A DNA stretch of 64,000 nt from JAEVLT01 sp050496765 (GTDB taxonomy: Bacteria > Bacillota > Bacilli > Bacillales > Cytobacillaceae): NCBI RefSeq assembly GCF_050496765.1, contig NZ_JBNWEO010000007.1, positions 62,001-126,000 of the forward strand, given 5' to 3'. Below the pieces are notes generated by a model. That model saw nothing but the letters and a program-made list of their open reading frames with translations, was not told where the DNA came from and did not search any database. The stretch's first letter is position 1, and every line of letters begins with the position of its first letter. A program made the translations under genes and the position numbers. This document shows, piece after piece, positions 42,656 to 51,416 of this stretch.

Positions 42656-44197
42656 TTAGAATACCCGCTCGTTGAACTGGGCTAATTTTTCCAAGGAGGA
42701 TTTGTCGACGTCGGCGTGCAGGCTGTTGCCATGCGAATCCATTGTGACGACAGCGGTGAAGCCTTCTACTTTCAGATGCCACATGGCTTCTGGGATACCG
42801 AAGTTCATCAGGTCAACGCCTTCAACCGATTTGATGCAGTCGGCATAGTATTGCGCTGCCCCGCCGATCGCGTTTAAGTAGACGCCGCCGTGTTCCTGAA
42901 GAGCGGCGAGCGTTTTCGGACCCATGCCGCCTTTACCGATAACGGCGCGGATGCCGAACTTTTTCATAATATCGCCTTGATAAGGCTCCTCGCGAATGCT
43001 AGTTGTCGGACCGGCGGCTTTTACATGCCAGTTACCCTCTTTATCCTTCAACATAACTGGACCGCAGTGGTAGACAATTTGGCCATTGAGATCAACCGGT
43101 GCATCGTGATCCATTAAATATTTATGGATCGCATCCCGTCCTGTGTACAGCATTCCATTGATTTGCACTACATCGCCAACTTTTAGCGAGCGAATTTGTT
43201 CCTCGCTGATTGGGGCCTGAAGAGTGATTACCTCGTCGGTCGAAGCGGTAGCGGCTTGTTGACCGGCCTCAGTTTGGGAAAAGTCAGTGTCCTCGCCTTC
43301 CTGGTACATCCAATCGTTAATTTCGCCGGTTGCGGCATCAATATGGACACCTAAGCGGCGGAATGCCCAGCAATTGTAGGCAACTGAAACATAAAAGCTT
43401 GCAGGAATCCGGTTCATCACGCCAATTTTACAACCTAAAAGGGTTGCTTCGCCGCCAAAGCCCATTGTTCCAATTCCCAATTGATTTGCTTTTTCCATAA
43501 TGTATTCTTCCAACTTGCGAAGATCTTCATTCGGATTCACGTCATCAACGGAGCGGAACAGCTGCTCTTTCGCTAAATCGTAACCGGCGGTGCGGTCGCC
43601 GCCAATGCCGACACCAATAAAGCCGGCGCTGCAGCCTTGTCCTTGAGCCTGATAGACTGAATGCAAAAGGCACTTGCGGATTCCATCCAAGTCGCGGCCG
43701 GCACGACCGAGGCCTTCAAGTTCGCATGGAAGGCTGTACTGAATATTTTTATTTTCACAACCGCCGCCTTTTAAAATTAAGCGAACTTCGATATAATCTT
43801 TCTCCCATTGGTCAAATTTAATGATCGGTGTACCGCCGCCCAAATTGTTGCCGCTGTTTTCGCCCGTTAACGAGTCAACGGAGTTTGGACGGAGTTTGCC
43901 TTCTTTTGTTGCCAGAACGATCGCATTTTTGATTGCCTCTTTAAGTTCCAATTGATTCACGCCAACAGGCGTTTTAATTTTAAAAGTAGGCATACCGGTG
44001 TCTTGGCAGATCGGCGAAACATTATCGTCCGCCATTTTAATATTGTTGGTGATGGTTGCCAGACTCATCGCCGCTCTTGTGCCGGCGTTTTCCTTTTCCT
44101 TTGCGGCTTTTACTGCGCGCCGTACATCTTTTGGAAGTTTCGTTGACGTATCCACAATCAGCTTGTACATGCTTTCTTCAAACTTTGCCACATTCAT
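42656..44197 (-). CDS. Class I fumarate hydratase
   Basis: A 513-residue fumarase of the iron-sulfur class I type, converting fumarate to malate in the TCA cycle. N-terminal alpha domain with ISPICQDTGMPTF-like VSPICQDTGMPTF, GGGCENKNIQYSLPC and GQGCSAGFIGVGIGGDR (three Cys ligands of the 4Fe-4S cluster); C-terminal beta domain with VHIDAATGEINDW, RDAIHKYLMDH, CGPVMLKD, GPTTSIREEPYQ and IGKGGMG. The alpha and beta parts are fused in one chain as usual in Bacilli. ATG 44197 has GAGAGGGA upstream. It is monocistronic. Confidence 0.93.
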   Translation of the reverse strand: MNVAKFEESMYKLIVDTSTKLPKDVRRAVKAAKEKENAGTRAAMSLATITNNIKMADDNVSPICQDTGMPTFKIKTPVGVNQLELKEAIKNAIVLATKEGKLRPNSVDSLTGENSGNNLGGGTPIIKFDQWEKDYIEVRLILKGGGCENKNIQYSLPCELEGLGRAGRDLDGIRKCLLHSVYQAQGQGCSAGFIGVGIGGDRTAGYDLAKEQLFRSVDDVNPNEDLRKLEEYIMEKANQLGIGTMGFGGEATLLGCKIGVMNRIPASFYVSVAYNCWAFRRLGVHIDAATGEINDWMYQEGEDTDFSQTEAGQQAATASTDEVITLQAPISEEQIRSLKVGDVVQINGMLYTGRDAIHKYLMDHDAPVDLNGQIVYHCGPVMLKDKEGNWHVKAAGPTTSIREEPYQGDIMKKFGIRAVIGKGGMGPKTLAALQEHGGVYLNAIGGAAQYYADCIKSVEGVDLMNFGIPEAMWHLKVEGFTAVVTMDSHGNSLHADVDKSSLEKLAQFNERVF

Positions 44198-44367
44198 TTT
44201 CGTATCCCTCTCCCCTGTGTCCAAATTGCCATCTTCTAAATTTTACAACGATTTACGGCTATAATTATACTCCTATACGAAGTTGATTAAAAGATTTTGC
44301 AAACGATTTCACCTCATCCGCAGATCTAAAAGCAATGCATCGCATCTTGGGGAACCATTCCCATGAA

Positions 44368-44396
44368 AAAAAGAGCCAATTTCGTCTGGCTCTTAC
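44368..44396 (-). terminator. Terminator of the SE1561-family gene
   Basis: Read on the minus strand, AAGAGCCAGACGAAATTGGCTCTT is followed by TTTTT, just past the stop at 44393. Confidence 0.8.
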
Positions 44397-44578
44397 AGGT
44401 CGCGATGCTTGAACTCGCGGATTTTGGAATCAAGTTCGTCAATAATGGAAATCATTCTGTCAACGTCTTCCAACTCAGCCGCCTCCGGATCAATCGCATC
44501 CAATAGTTCGAGAAACATATTCAAACGCTGTTTTAAAAAATCTACTTGTTTATTCTTGTCGTGTATGTCTTTGCCCAT
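44393..44578 (-). CDS. SE1561-family small protein
   Basis: A 61-residue, acidic, helical protein: KQVDFLKQRLNMFLELLDAI, DPEAAELEDVDRMISIIDEL and DSKIREFKHRDL. The pattern matches the small SE1561 family of Bacilli and staphylococci whose function is unknown. RBS AAAGGAGAAC is placed before the ATG. Its terminator overlaps the stop codon. Confidence 0.8.
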   Translation of the reverse strand: MGKDIHDKNKQVDFLKQRLNMFLELLDAIDPEAAELEDVDRMISIIDELDSKIREFKHRDL

Positions 44579-44699
44579 ATTGTTCTCCTTTCCAATCCCG
44601 TATTCATCCTATCGAAATCTTGTCAGGTTGACAATGCCTACTTTTATTTTACCCAGAATAATAACTACTAAGAAAAACCGAACAAAAGGCATCCGCGAA

Positions 44700-44737
44700 A
44701 AAAAAGAACCACAGCGTTTCGCTGCAGTTCTTAATAA
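44700..44737 (-). terminator. Terminator of the YtxH-like gene
   Basis: On the minus strand AAGAACTGCAGCG and CGCTGTGGTTCTT pair (one mismatch) and are followed by TTTTTTT. Confidence 0.8.
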
Positions 44738-44745
44738 ATGTCTCA

Positions 44746-45600
44746 TTACTTTTGGTTTGGCGTTTCCTGGCCGACATAGGTATGTTTCCCGCTGTCGGTG
44801 TCGGAATTGAGACTTACTGACTGACCCTTGTTTTTTTGACTGCCGTAAGTTTCATTGTTGTCCTTGAGACCTGCTGACTGACCCTCGTGTTTTTGACTGC
44901 TGTATGTTTGTTTCTTGCACTCCGTGACACCCGCCGACTGATCGTTTGCATTGGCATCCCCGGCTTGTCCACTTTGATCGCTTATGCCGAAACTGCTCTC
45001 GGTACCAAACGTTTCAATTTTCTCACTGCTGTTGCCGGCCGCTTCTGTTTTTAATTTTTCACTCTCATTGCTATTTTCACCAGCGGCTGCATCTAATTTT
45101 GCGTGTTCATCTGTTTGGGAACTTCCTCCCACCGAATTTCCGGAAGAAGAGTTCTCTCCTTCATTCCCACCAGGCACGTTGGTAATCCCTTTTAACTCAC
45201 TGCCGGCGTCGACAATTTTAGAGCCAATTTGCTTCAGGTCGTCTTTCGCTCCTTTGACAGTGCTCAAAGCGTCGCTTGAGACGGCTTTAAAATCGCCCAT
45301 TTTGCTAAATAAGTCTTCGTTCAGCCGTTCGTAGAGCTTTTGGGCATCGCTGAGTGCTTCTTTTAAAACATTTGTCACCTGATTAAATTGCGAAACCATC
45401 TGCTCTTTCATTTCACTCGGATTTTCCTTGACACCGCTAAGCATTTTTTGCGAAGTTGTTTTCAAATCAACCGCTGTCTCTTTCAATTGGGTTCTTGTTT
45501 TGGCGTCGATCAGGGAAAAAACACCCCCGATTAACCCGCCAATCACAATTCCTTTCATCAACATGCTATTTTTCTCATTTTCCGTCATCTGCTGTGCCAT
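44746..45600 (-). CDS. YtxH-domain protein with long low-complexity tail
   Basis: A 284-residue protein. Residues 13-35 form a Gly-rich membrane-associated segment (LMKGIVIGGLIGGVFSLID) typical of YtxH general-stress proteins, followed by a helical region (35-145). The C-terminal half is low-complexity and rich in Ser, Asn, Gln and Gly with imperfect repeats (QSAGVTECKKQTYSSQK, QSAGLKDNNETYGSQK, QSVSLNSDTDSG). Usual YtxH proteins are about 120-150 residues, so the tail is unusual. The function is unknown; the family is often sigma-B dependent. Confidence 0.75.
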   Translation of the reverse strand: MAQQMTENEKNSMLMKGIVIGGLIGGVFSLIDAKTRTQLKETAVDLKTTSQKMLSGVKENPSEMKEQMVSQFNQVTNVLKEALSDAQKLYERLNEDLFSKMGDFKAVSSDALSTVKGAKDDLKQIGSKIVDAGSELKGITNVPGGNEGENSSSGNSVGGSSQTDEHAKLDAAAGENSNESEKLKTEAAGNSSEKIETFGTESSFGISDQSGQAGDANANDQSAGVTECKKQTYSSQKHEGQSAGLKDNNETYGSQKNKGQSVSLNSDTDSGKHTYVGQETPNQK

Positions 45601-45672
45601 CCGTTATTCTCCTCCATTTCGTGTTTTTACAAGCTTGTATAGGATAACTTCCCGCTTAGCCGGAAAAATAAA

Positions 45673-45708
45673 CAAAAACTCCTGCTTCAATTGAGCAGGA
45701 GTTTTTTT
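45673..45708 (-). terminator. Hairpin with partial duplicate nearby
   Basis: AAACTCCTGCTTCAATTGAG begins a hairpin closed by GCAGGAGTTT with T-run. The block GCTTCAATTGAGCAGGAG is repeated at about 45744-45761. It could terminate the YfkD gene in minus orientation. Confidence 0.65.
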
Positions 45709-45771
45709 GTTGATGCGTATGTCCAATAACATTGTGAGTTGGGGCTTCAATTGAGCAGGAGCTGTATTTTT

Positions 45772-46581
45772 TCATCTTGGCCGTTCAGTCGCTAAGAAGC
45801 CGAACGAAACATAATCTTGAACCGGGATCCATGCGCCAATCCCTTGAGAGGTAACATTTTTAATCACGATAAACTTTTTGCTTCCTTTTAGCATCAAGTA
45901 GACTTCACCGTAAGTTACTTTGCCTTTTTCGTTTACAGCCGGTGCATAGGCGTACAAATACCCGAGCCGGTTTGCTGGAATGTTGTAAACGTGGTCGTTC
46001 TTTGTTCCGCCACCAATGACTGTTTCAAACGCAAGCGGCAATTTCGTTTTTTGCGTTGCTTTCAGAAGCATCATTTTTTTCACATCTTCAGCATTTGAAA
46101 TTTTGGCTGTTAAACCGCCACGAATGATTTTCTGTGTTTCCTGAACGTAATGAATTTGATACGGTACCTTTCCGCCGCGATTGTCAAAATAATTGGTATT
46201 GATTTTTTGAAACTCCCAATTTGGCGAAGTTTCAAGCGACTCATAATTTAGTGGCCATTGCCCAAGGTAAATAATTGCCCGGTAACCAAGCGCAAATGGC
46301 GTGCTATTAATTGTCGTTTCATTCAGCATGCGAATTAAATCAGGATTTTCAATTTTGATTTTTGAAGTCTCGATTAACCTTTTCGTTAAATCGCTTGGCT
46401 GCAGCAACGGCAAATCCTGCGTTGGATTTGGGTACGTATTTTCTTTTGTGATATTGCGAACGGAAGAAGGCACTTGATACTTCATCGGTTCTACTTTTTT
46501 CGTTGCTTTTTCAGCTAAAGCCGCTGGTAAAAATAAGAGCATCAATGACAGCGCAAGCAGGATAGAAGTAAGCTTTTTCAC
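45772..46581 (-). CDS. YfkD-like secreted protein
   Basis: A 269-residue exported protein with signal peptide KKLTSILLALSLMLLFLPAALAE (given here without its first residue; the cleavage site is AxA-E). The mature part contains VPSSVRNITKENTYPNPTQ, LGYRAIIYLGQWPLNYES and the C-terminal KFIVIKNVTSQGIGAWIPVQ. It corresponds to YfkD of B. subtilis, whose function is unknown but which also lies next to the calcium antiporter gene. GTG 46581 follows AAAGGAG; the longer frame upstream has no RBS. Confidence 0.82.
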   Translation of the reverse strand: MKKLTSILLALSLMLLFLPAALAEKATKKVEPMKYQVPSSVRNITKENTYPNPTQDLPLLQPSDLTKRLIETSKIKIENPDLIRMLNETTINSTPFALGYRAIIYLGQWPLNYESLETSPNWEFQKINTNYFDNRGGKVPYQIHYVQETQKIIRGGLTAKISNAEDVKKMMLLKATQKTKLPLAFETVIGGGTKNDHVYNIPANRLGYLYAYAPAVNEKGKVTYGEVYLMLKGSKKFIVIKNVTSQGIGAWIPVQDYVSFGFLATERPR

Positions 46582-46914
46582 GTTGTTGACTCCTTTCGCA
46601 TATGGCATGTCAATAGTTTTTTCGAAGTTAAGTGATATTATCCATCGAAGCAAGAAATTCCTGCATGAAAACGTAATCAAATTGTAATATTGGATGCCTT
46701 TACATTAAATTTACTTTTTCCTATAATAAACTTAACCTTTTACAGAGGGGGGATGAAATCAATTCGCTCGAGATGGATTTAAAGGAGGTTGGGATTTATT
46801 CAGCATTCGTGTTTTTCGCTTGAAAGTCAAACATGAAGGTCGGTGATAGATGGTCCCAAAAGCGATTGATTGTTCCCATGATAAATCATGTATAGATACT
46901 TAGTGAAAAAATAA

Positions 46915-46953
46915 AGAAGACTCTGCGCTGACTTTGGCACAGAGTCTTTGTTT
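46915..46953 (-). terminator. Terminator after the calcium antiporter
   Basis: AAGACTCTG-CGC and GC-CAGAGTCTT type pairing (AGACTCTG / CAGAGTCT) with T-rich flanks on both strands; just past the stop at 46955. Confidence 0.75.
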
Positions 46954-46954
46954 T

Positions 46955-48013
46955 TTATAGAAGAAAAAATCCGAGGCCCATAATAAAATAGGCGGCAATC
47001 AAGGTTAATCCTTCGAACCAATTGGATTCACCATCATTGGAGATCACCACCATCAACAATACAGACGAGGCCATGGAAATTAATTCCGGCCAGCTGAATA
47101 ATAGCGGCATCGTTTGTTCAAAGAGGAGCGAGATCAGGACAAGGACGGGAAGGACAAACATTGCGACTTGCAGCGTTGATCCGATAGCGATCTCCACGGC
47201 GATATCCATTTTATTTTTGAAAGCCATTAGAACGGCGGAAGCATGCTCAGCCGCATTGCCAACAATCGCTACAATTATGACACCGATAAACAATTCGGAC
47301 CAGCCAAAAGTGTCCGCAACATATTCAAAGGTTTTGACAAGATGTTCGGATAGATAGGCTACTGCCAATGTTGCCGCGGCTAAAATCGCCATGGCCTTCC
47401 ATTTCCCCCACTCAGGCTTTTCTCTAGCATGCTGCACTTCTTCGGATTCATGCTGATAAACACCGCGATGGGTCACAAGTTTAAAAAATAAAGCGGCCAG
47501 ATAGAGAATGATGAGAACAATTGAAATACCAATGCTTAAGGACAAGGTTTCACTGTTTTTCAAATTCAATGAAAAAACTTCCGGAATCACAAAAGCGACG
47601 ATGACCGCAAACATTAACAGGCCGGAATTATGCCGGGCATCAAAAATATTAAATTCCTGGCGTTTAAACTTCAGTCCGCCGATAAAGAACGAAAGACCAG
47701 CAACAAGGAGCAGATTGCCGAGTACAGACCCCGTCAATGAAGCTAACACAACAGCCACAAGCCCCTCTTTTAAGGCGAAAATTGAAATGATCAATTCGAC
47801 AGCGTTTCCAAACGTTGCATTCAAAAGGCCGCCGATCCGCGGACCGGAAACAATTGCAAGGCTTTCCGTTGCTCTTCCCATGTAACTGGCCAAAGCAATG
47901 ATCGTCAAACAGTACAAACTAAACAACACAATATTTGACCAGTGCAGCCATGTTCCCATCACGGACAAAGGTACACCAATAAAAGTCATTAACATAAACA
48001 CTTTATTTACCAC
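46955..48013 (-). CDS. chaA: Calcium/proton antiporter ChaA (YfkE/Cax type)
   Basis: A 352-residue CaCA-superfamily exchanger with about 11 transmembrane helices and two inverted repeats carrying the c-signatures GNAVELIISIFALKEG (near 70) and GNAAEHASAVLMAFKNKMD (near 252). The acidic helices of these motifs bind Ca2+; the protein expels Ca2+ for H+. Start GTG 48013 with GGTGGG upstream. Gene order with yfkD agrees with B. subtilis yfkE, a structurally studied Cax protein. Confidence 0.92.
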   Translation of the reverse strand: MVNKVFMLMTFIGVPLSVMGTWLHWSNIVLFSLYCLTIIALASYMGRATESLAIVSGPRIGGLLNATFGNAVELIISIFALKEGLVAVVLASLTGSVLGNLLLVAGLSFFIGGLKFKRQEFNIFDARHNSGLLMFAVIVAFVIPEVFSLNLKNSETLSLSIGISIVLIILYLAALFFKLVTHRGVYQHESEEVQHAREKPEWGKWKAMAILAAATLAVAYLSEHLVKTFEYVADTFGWSELFIGVIIVAIVGNAAEHASAVLMAFKNKMDIAVEIAIGSTLQVAMFVLPVLVLISLLFEQTMPLLFSWPELISMASSVLLMVVISNDGESNWFEGLTLIAAYFIMGLGFFLL

Positions 48014-48209
48014 GATTTTCCCACCAACCTTTTACAGGAATTTGTTTGATTGGGCTCTATTCTATTCTATCCAACCGAAGCCAATAAATTGCTTTTGATT
48101 TGATGGACGCGAAAAAAGAAAAATGTCCCAGAAAAAAATTCATTAATTTTTCACATTTTTTTGCTACAATCCCCCTAGTCACATTCAAAAAAGAAGGGGT
48201 GGTAATGAC

Positions 48210-48983
48210 ATGATTGGAAATGATTTAGTTAGTATTGGCGGTTTTAAGATTGCAACACACGGGGTCGGAATTGCCGTTGCGTTTTTAGTCGGGATGTGGC
48301 TATCTGTCCGGCTCGCGAAGCGGCAAGGTTTTGACTCTGAAATTGTGTTGGATTTCATGATTTATGCAATCATTGGCGGCGTTTTGGGGGCACGCTTATG
48401 GTATGTCATTCTGAACATCGGCTATTATGCGAGCAACCCGGCGAAAATCCTTGCTGTTTGGGAAGGTGGCCTGGCGATTCAAGGAGGGATTTTGGGCGGG
48501 ATTGCCATTGGCATTTGGTTTGCGAAGAAACGAAATATTTCCGTTTGGCAACTTGCCGATATACTTGCGCCAGGACTTATTCTCGGGATGGCGATCGGCC
48601 GTATCGGTGATTTCTTGTCCGGTGGTGAATATGGGATTGTTTCCGAAAGGTTTGGTTTTGTTTATCAACAGCCGGGAACAGACGCCTACATTGCAAACGG
48701 TCCTGTCCCCCTTGTTCCAGCCGTTTTGTATGAAGCATTAGGGGATTTACTGATCATGTGGTTTTTGCTTGCCGTAAAAAAAGACAAGTTGCCTGAAGGT
48801 TTTAAATTTCTATGGATGCTCATTCTCTATTCGATTGTCCGCTTTTCATTGGAATTCGTCCGCGGCGATAGTATCTTAATCTTTTTTGGCTTGCGCAGTG
48901 CTCAAGTAACGAGCGTATTAACGATTCTTGTTACCCTTTTTATTATGAAGCGACGAAAAGAAATGGTCCCAAAGAAAAGTTAA
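48210..48983 (+). CDS. Prolipoprotein diacylglyceryl transferase (Lgt) paralogue
   Basis: A 257-residue seven-helix membrane protein of the Lgt family. It shows GVLGARLWYVI, the loop WEGGLAIQGGILGG, the Lgt signature region GRIGDFLSGGEYG, and IVRFSLEFVRGD near the C-terminus. In canonical Lgt the loop is GG-x-x-x-HGG and the signature GRxGNFxNxExxG; here His is Gln and the critical Asn of GRxGNF is Asp. R (GRIG), E (GGEYG) and the RFxLEFxR arginines remain. It may be a specialised or catalytically altered paralogue. The gene precedes a metal ATPase, with a terminator-like hairpin between. RBS AAGAAGGGG. Confidence 0.8.
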   Translation: MIGNDLVSIGGFKIATHGVGIAVAFLVGMWLSVRLAKRQGFDSEIVLDFMIYAIIGGVLGARLWYVILNIGYYASNPAKILAVWEGGLAIQGGILGGIAIGIWFAKKRNISVWQLADILAPGLILGMAIGRIGDFLSGGEYGIVSERFGFVYQQPGTDAYIANGPVPLVPAVLYEALGDLLIMWFLLAVKKDKLPEGFKFLWMLILYSIVRFSLEFVRGDSILIFFGLRSAQVTSVLTILVTLFIMKRRKEMVPKKS

Positions 48984-49109
48984 GAAAATAAGCTTTTCCT
49001 TCTGGGTTACGTACCTCAAGTGACTCATTTAAAAGACCAAAAAAGCATTTTTCTAACCTCTACAAACGAAAATATGATATGATAAATGAGAATCGAATAA
49101 GTCACTTTT

Positions 49110-49147
49110 TGCTGTCATCTCTTTAGATGACAGCTTTCGTCTTTTTT
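49110..49147 (+). terminator. Terminator or attenuator before the metal ATPase
   Basis: GCTGTCATCT-CTTT-AGATGACAGC is a perfect 10-bp stem followed after four bases by CTTTTTT. It lies between the Lgt-like gene and the ATPase, closer to the latter. With no clear second promoter behind it, it could be an attenuator in the ATPase leader. Confidence 0.65.
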
Positions 49148-49201
49148 AGGGGTAATGACGTTGATTCTTTTTCTCAACAAAATGTAGCGGAGGGGATAAC
49201 T

Positions 49202-51121
49202 ATGGGTTGTCATACAGAGGGGTTAACAAAAAGAAAGGAGCAGCCGGCGACGTTTACGGAAAAGATCAAACCACTTGCCGAATTAATTGCTGCAATTACA
49301 AGCGGGGTTCTGATCGCGGCTGGCTGGTTGCTTGAGAAAGGGGATTTCAGCACGGCCGCAGTCCTAATGTTTCTGCTTTCGTTTGTCATCGGCGGATTCG
49401 CAAAGGCAAAAGAAGGTATTGAAACAACCATTGAAACGAAAGAATTAAATGTTGAAATGCTGATGATTTTTGCTGCCATTGGTTCGGCGATTATTGGCTA
49501 CTGGGCGGAGGGTGCGATTTTAATCTTTATTTTCTCGCTCAGCGGCGCCCTTGAAACGTATACAATGAACAAAAGTCATAAAGATATTTCGTCCTTGATG
49601 AAGCTTCAGCCCGAAGAAGCCCTGCTCATCAACAACGGGATTGAAAAAAAAGTTCCGGTTTCCGAGCTGGATGCCGGCGATCAGATTCTCGTTAAACCAG
49701 GCGAGCGGATTCCAGCAGACGGGGCGATTGTAAAAGGGCATACGAATATTGATGAGGCAGCGATCACAGGCGAGTCAATGCCTGTCTCAAAAGAAAATGA
49801 GGATGAAGTATTTGCCGGCACTGTCAATTTAACAGGCTCGATCACCGTAAAAGTCACGAAAAAAAGCACTGAAACGTTGTTTAGCAAAATTATCGAACTC
49901 GTCCAGTCAGCGCAAAGTGAAAAATCGCCATCACAGCTTTTTATTGAACGCTTTGAAGGAACTTATGTTAAAGCCGTGCTTGCTGTTGTTGTTTTGATGA
50001 TGTTTCTCCCCCACTTTCTGCTAGGCTGGAGCTGGACGGAAACATTCTACCGAGCGATGATTTTATTGGTTGTTGCCTCGCCATGTGCCCTTGTCGCGTC
50101 AATCATGCCGGCAACTTTGTCCGCGATCTCACGCGGCGCCCGGCACGGCATTTTGGTGAAAGGCGGCGTCCATTTGGAAAACTTAGGCCACTTGGAAGCC
50201 ATTGCTTTTGATAAAACAGGCACCTTGACAAAAGGGAAACCGGAAGTAACAGAAGTGATTGTAAAAGAAGGGCTTGATCGCGAGGAGTTTATTTTAAAGG
50301 CGGCATCTATTGAAAACTTCTCAAACCATCCGCTTGCCCAGGCCATTGTCAAATACGCCAAAAGCAATAGCAGCAACAAGCTTTTTCACCCGGATAGCCT
50401 TCAAGATTTCCCAGGCAAAGGGGTCAAGGCCAAAATCGGTGAGGAAGAGTGGAAAATTGGCAAAATGGATTTTGTCGGCGGCAAAGAGGCTGCGGAAGCC
50501 TTTGCAGCAGGAAAAGCAGAAGAATGGGCCAGCCGCGGAAATACCCTTGTTTTTGTGCAAGTGAATGAAGAAGTTTGCGGCATGTTTGCCCTGAAAGATA
50601 CGGTAAGAGAAGAAACAAAAGCAGCGATTGACGATTTGAAAAGGGCAGGCATTTATACGGTAATGCTGACAGGCGACAGCGAGAAAACAGCCCAAGCGAT
50701 TGCGGCCGAAAGCCATGTTGACGAGTTTTTTGCCGAGTGCTTGCCTGAGGAAAAGGTCGAACAAGTAAAAGAATTAAAGAAAAGATTTCAAACGGTTGCC
50801 ATGGTCGGCGATGGGATCAATGACGCTCCGGCTCTAGCTCTAGCAAATGTAGGCATAGCCATGGGTGAAGGCACTGATGTAGCGCTCGAAACGGCGGATA
50901 TTGTTTTAATGAAAAATGATCTCCCACGGATTGCCGAGGCCATCCAGCTGTCGAAACGGATGAACCGGATTATTAAGCAAAACGTTATCTTTTCCATCAC
51001 CGTAATCGCGCTGCTCATTTCATCCAATTTTATTCAAGCTCTCGATTTGCCTTTTGGTGTCATCGGCCATGAAGGAAGCACCATTCTTGTGATCTTGAAC
51101 AGCTTGCGGCTGTTAAAATAA
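49202..51121 (+). CDS. P1B-4-type heavy-metal ATPase (SPC motif; ZosA/PfeT-like)
   Basis: A 639-residue metal-exporting P-type ATPase without HMA domain. N-terminal membrane helices, actuator AAITGESMPVSK (near 190), membrane motif VVASPCALVASIMP (near 297), DKTGTLTKGKPEVTE (near 345), HP motif SNHPLA (near 380), hinge MVGDGINDAPALA (near 535). SPC marks subgroup P1B-4, whose members transport Co2+, Fe2+ or Zn2+, e.g. B. subtilis PfeT and ZosA class pumps. ATG 49202 has GGAGGGG; the longer frame starts inside the leader hairpin. A terminator follows. The exact metal is uncertain. Confidence 0.9.
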   Translation: MGCHTEGLTKRKEQPATFTEKIKPLAELIAAITSGVLIAAGWLLEKGDFSTAAVLMFLLSFVIGGFAKAKEGIETTIETKELNVEMLMIFAAIGSAIIGYWAEGAILIFIFSLSGALETYTMNKSHKDISSLMKLQPEEALLINNGIEKKVPVSELDAGDQILVKPGERIPADGAIVKGHTNIDEAAITGESMPVSKENEDEVFAGTVNLTGSITVKVTKKSTETLFSKIIELVQSAQSEKSPSQLFIERFEGTYVKAVLAVVVLMMFLPHFLLGWSWTETFYRAMILLVVASPCALVASIMPATLSAISRGARHGILVKGGVHLENLGHLEAIAFDKTGTLTKGKPEVTEVIVKEGLDREEFILKAASIENFSNHPLAQAIVKYAKSNSSNKLFHPDSLQDFPGKGVKAKIGEEEWKIGKMDFVGGKEAAEAFAAGKAEEWASRGNTLVFVQVNEEVCGMFALKDTVREETKAAIDDLKRAGIYTVMLTGDSEKTAQAIAAESHVDEFFAECLPEEKVEQVKELKKRFQTVAMVGDGINDAPALALANVGIAMGEGTDVALETADIVLMKNDLPRIAEAIQLSKRMNRIIKQNVIFSITVIALLISSNFIQALDLPFGVIGHEGSTILVILNSLRLLK

Positions 51122-51198
51122 ATGGTGAGTCCCTTTGACGGAAGTTACCACTCGTTGTCACCACATCCTGCCGCTGTGCTGCTTGCGATGAAAATGAA

Positions 51199-51226
51199 AA
51201 GGACCGACTGAGTCGGTCCTTTTTTA
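51199..51226 (+). terminator. Terminator of the SPC-type ATPase gene
   Basis: AAAGGACCGAC-TGA-GTCGGTCCTTTTTT: a perfect 10-11 bp stem with T-run. It also borders the small gene on the opposite strand. Confidence 0.9.
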
Positions 51227-51328
51227 ATGATATCCATTGGATCCGTTTGCTGAGCCGGATGTTTTATGCTTTGGACGGCTTTTGCCTTTTTGCTTTGTAC
51301 CGCCATCTTTTTTCGTATGTTTTGTCAT
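51224..51328 (-). CDS. Small basic protein, 34 residues
   Basis: The frame reads MTKHTKKDGGTKQKGKSRP then KHKTSGSANGSNGYH. GGAGG lies 12 bases upstream of the ATG. The Lys-, Gly-, Asn- and His-rich composition is like minor small acid-soluble or other forespore proteins of Bacilli, but I cannot assign a family. The stop lies in the T-run of the terminator of the convergent ATPase gene. Confidence 0.5.
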   Translation of the reverse strand: MTKHTKKDGGTKQKGKSRPKHKTSGSANGSNGYH

Positions 51329-51416
51329 TTTGCATCAACCTCCATGAAAGTTGGCTTGGTTCCCCGTTTTTTAGTGTCGTCATCTTTCGCAATTTCATGA
51401 AGGAAAGTTATGGAGG

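Noticed and set aside
41660..42659. Short plus-strand frames within the repeat array
   Set aside because: They are by-products of the GAATTCGACG repeat, stop in each unit and have no RBS.
49050..49110. Fur/PerR box before the SPC-type ATPase
   Set aside because: The stretch near 49075-49100 looks like a Fur box (TGATAAATGAGAATC) but matches only half of the consensus.
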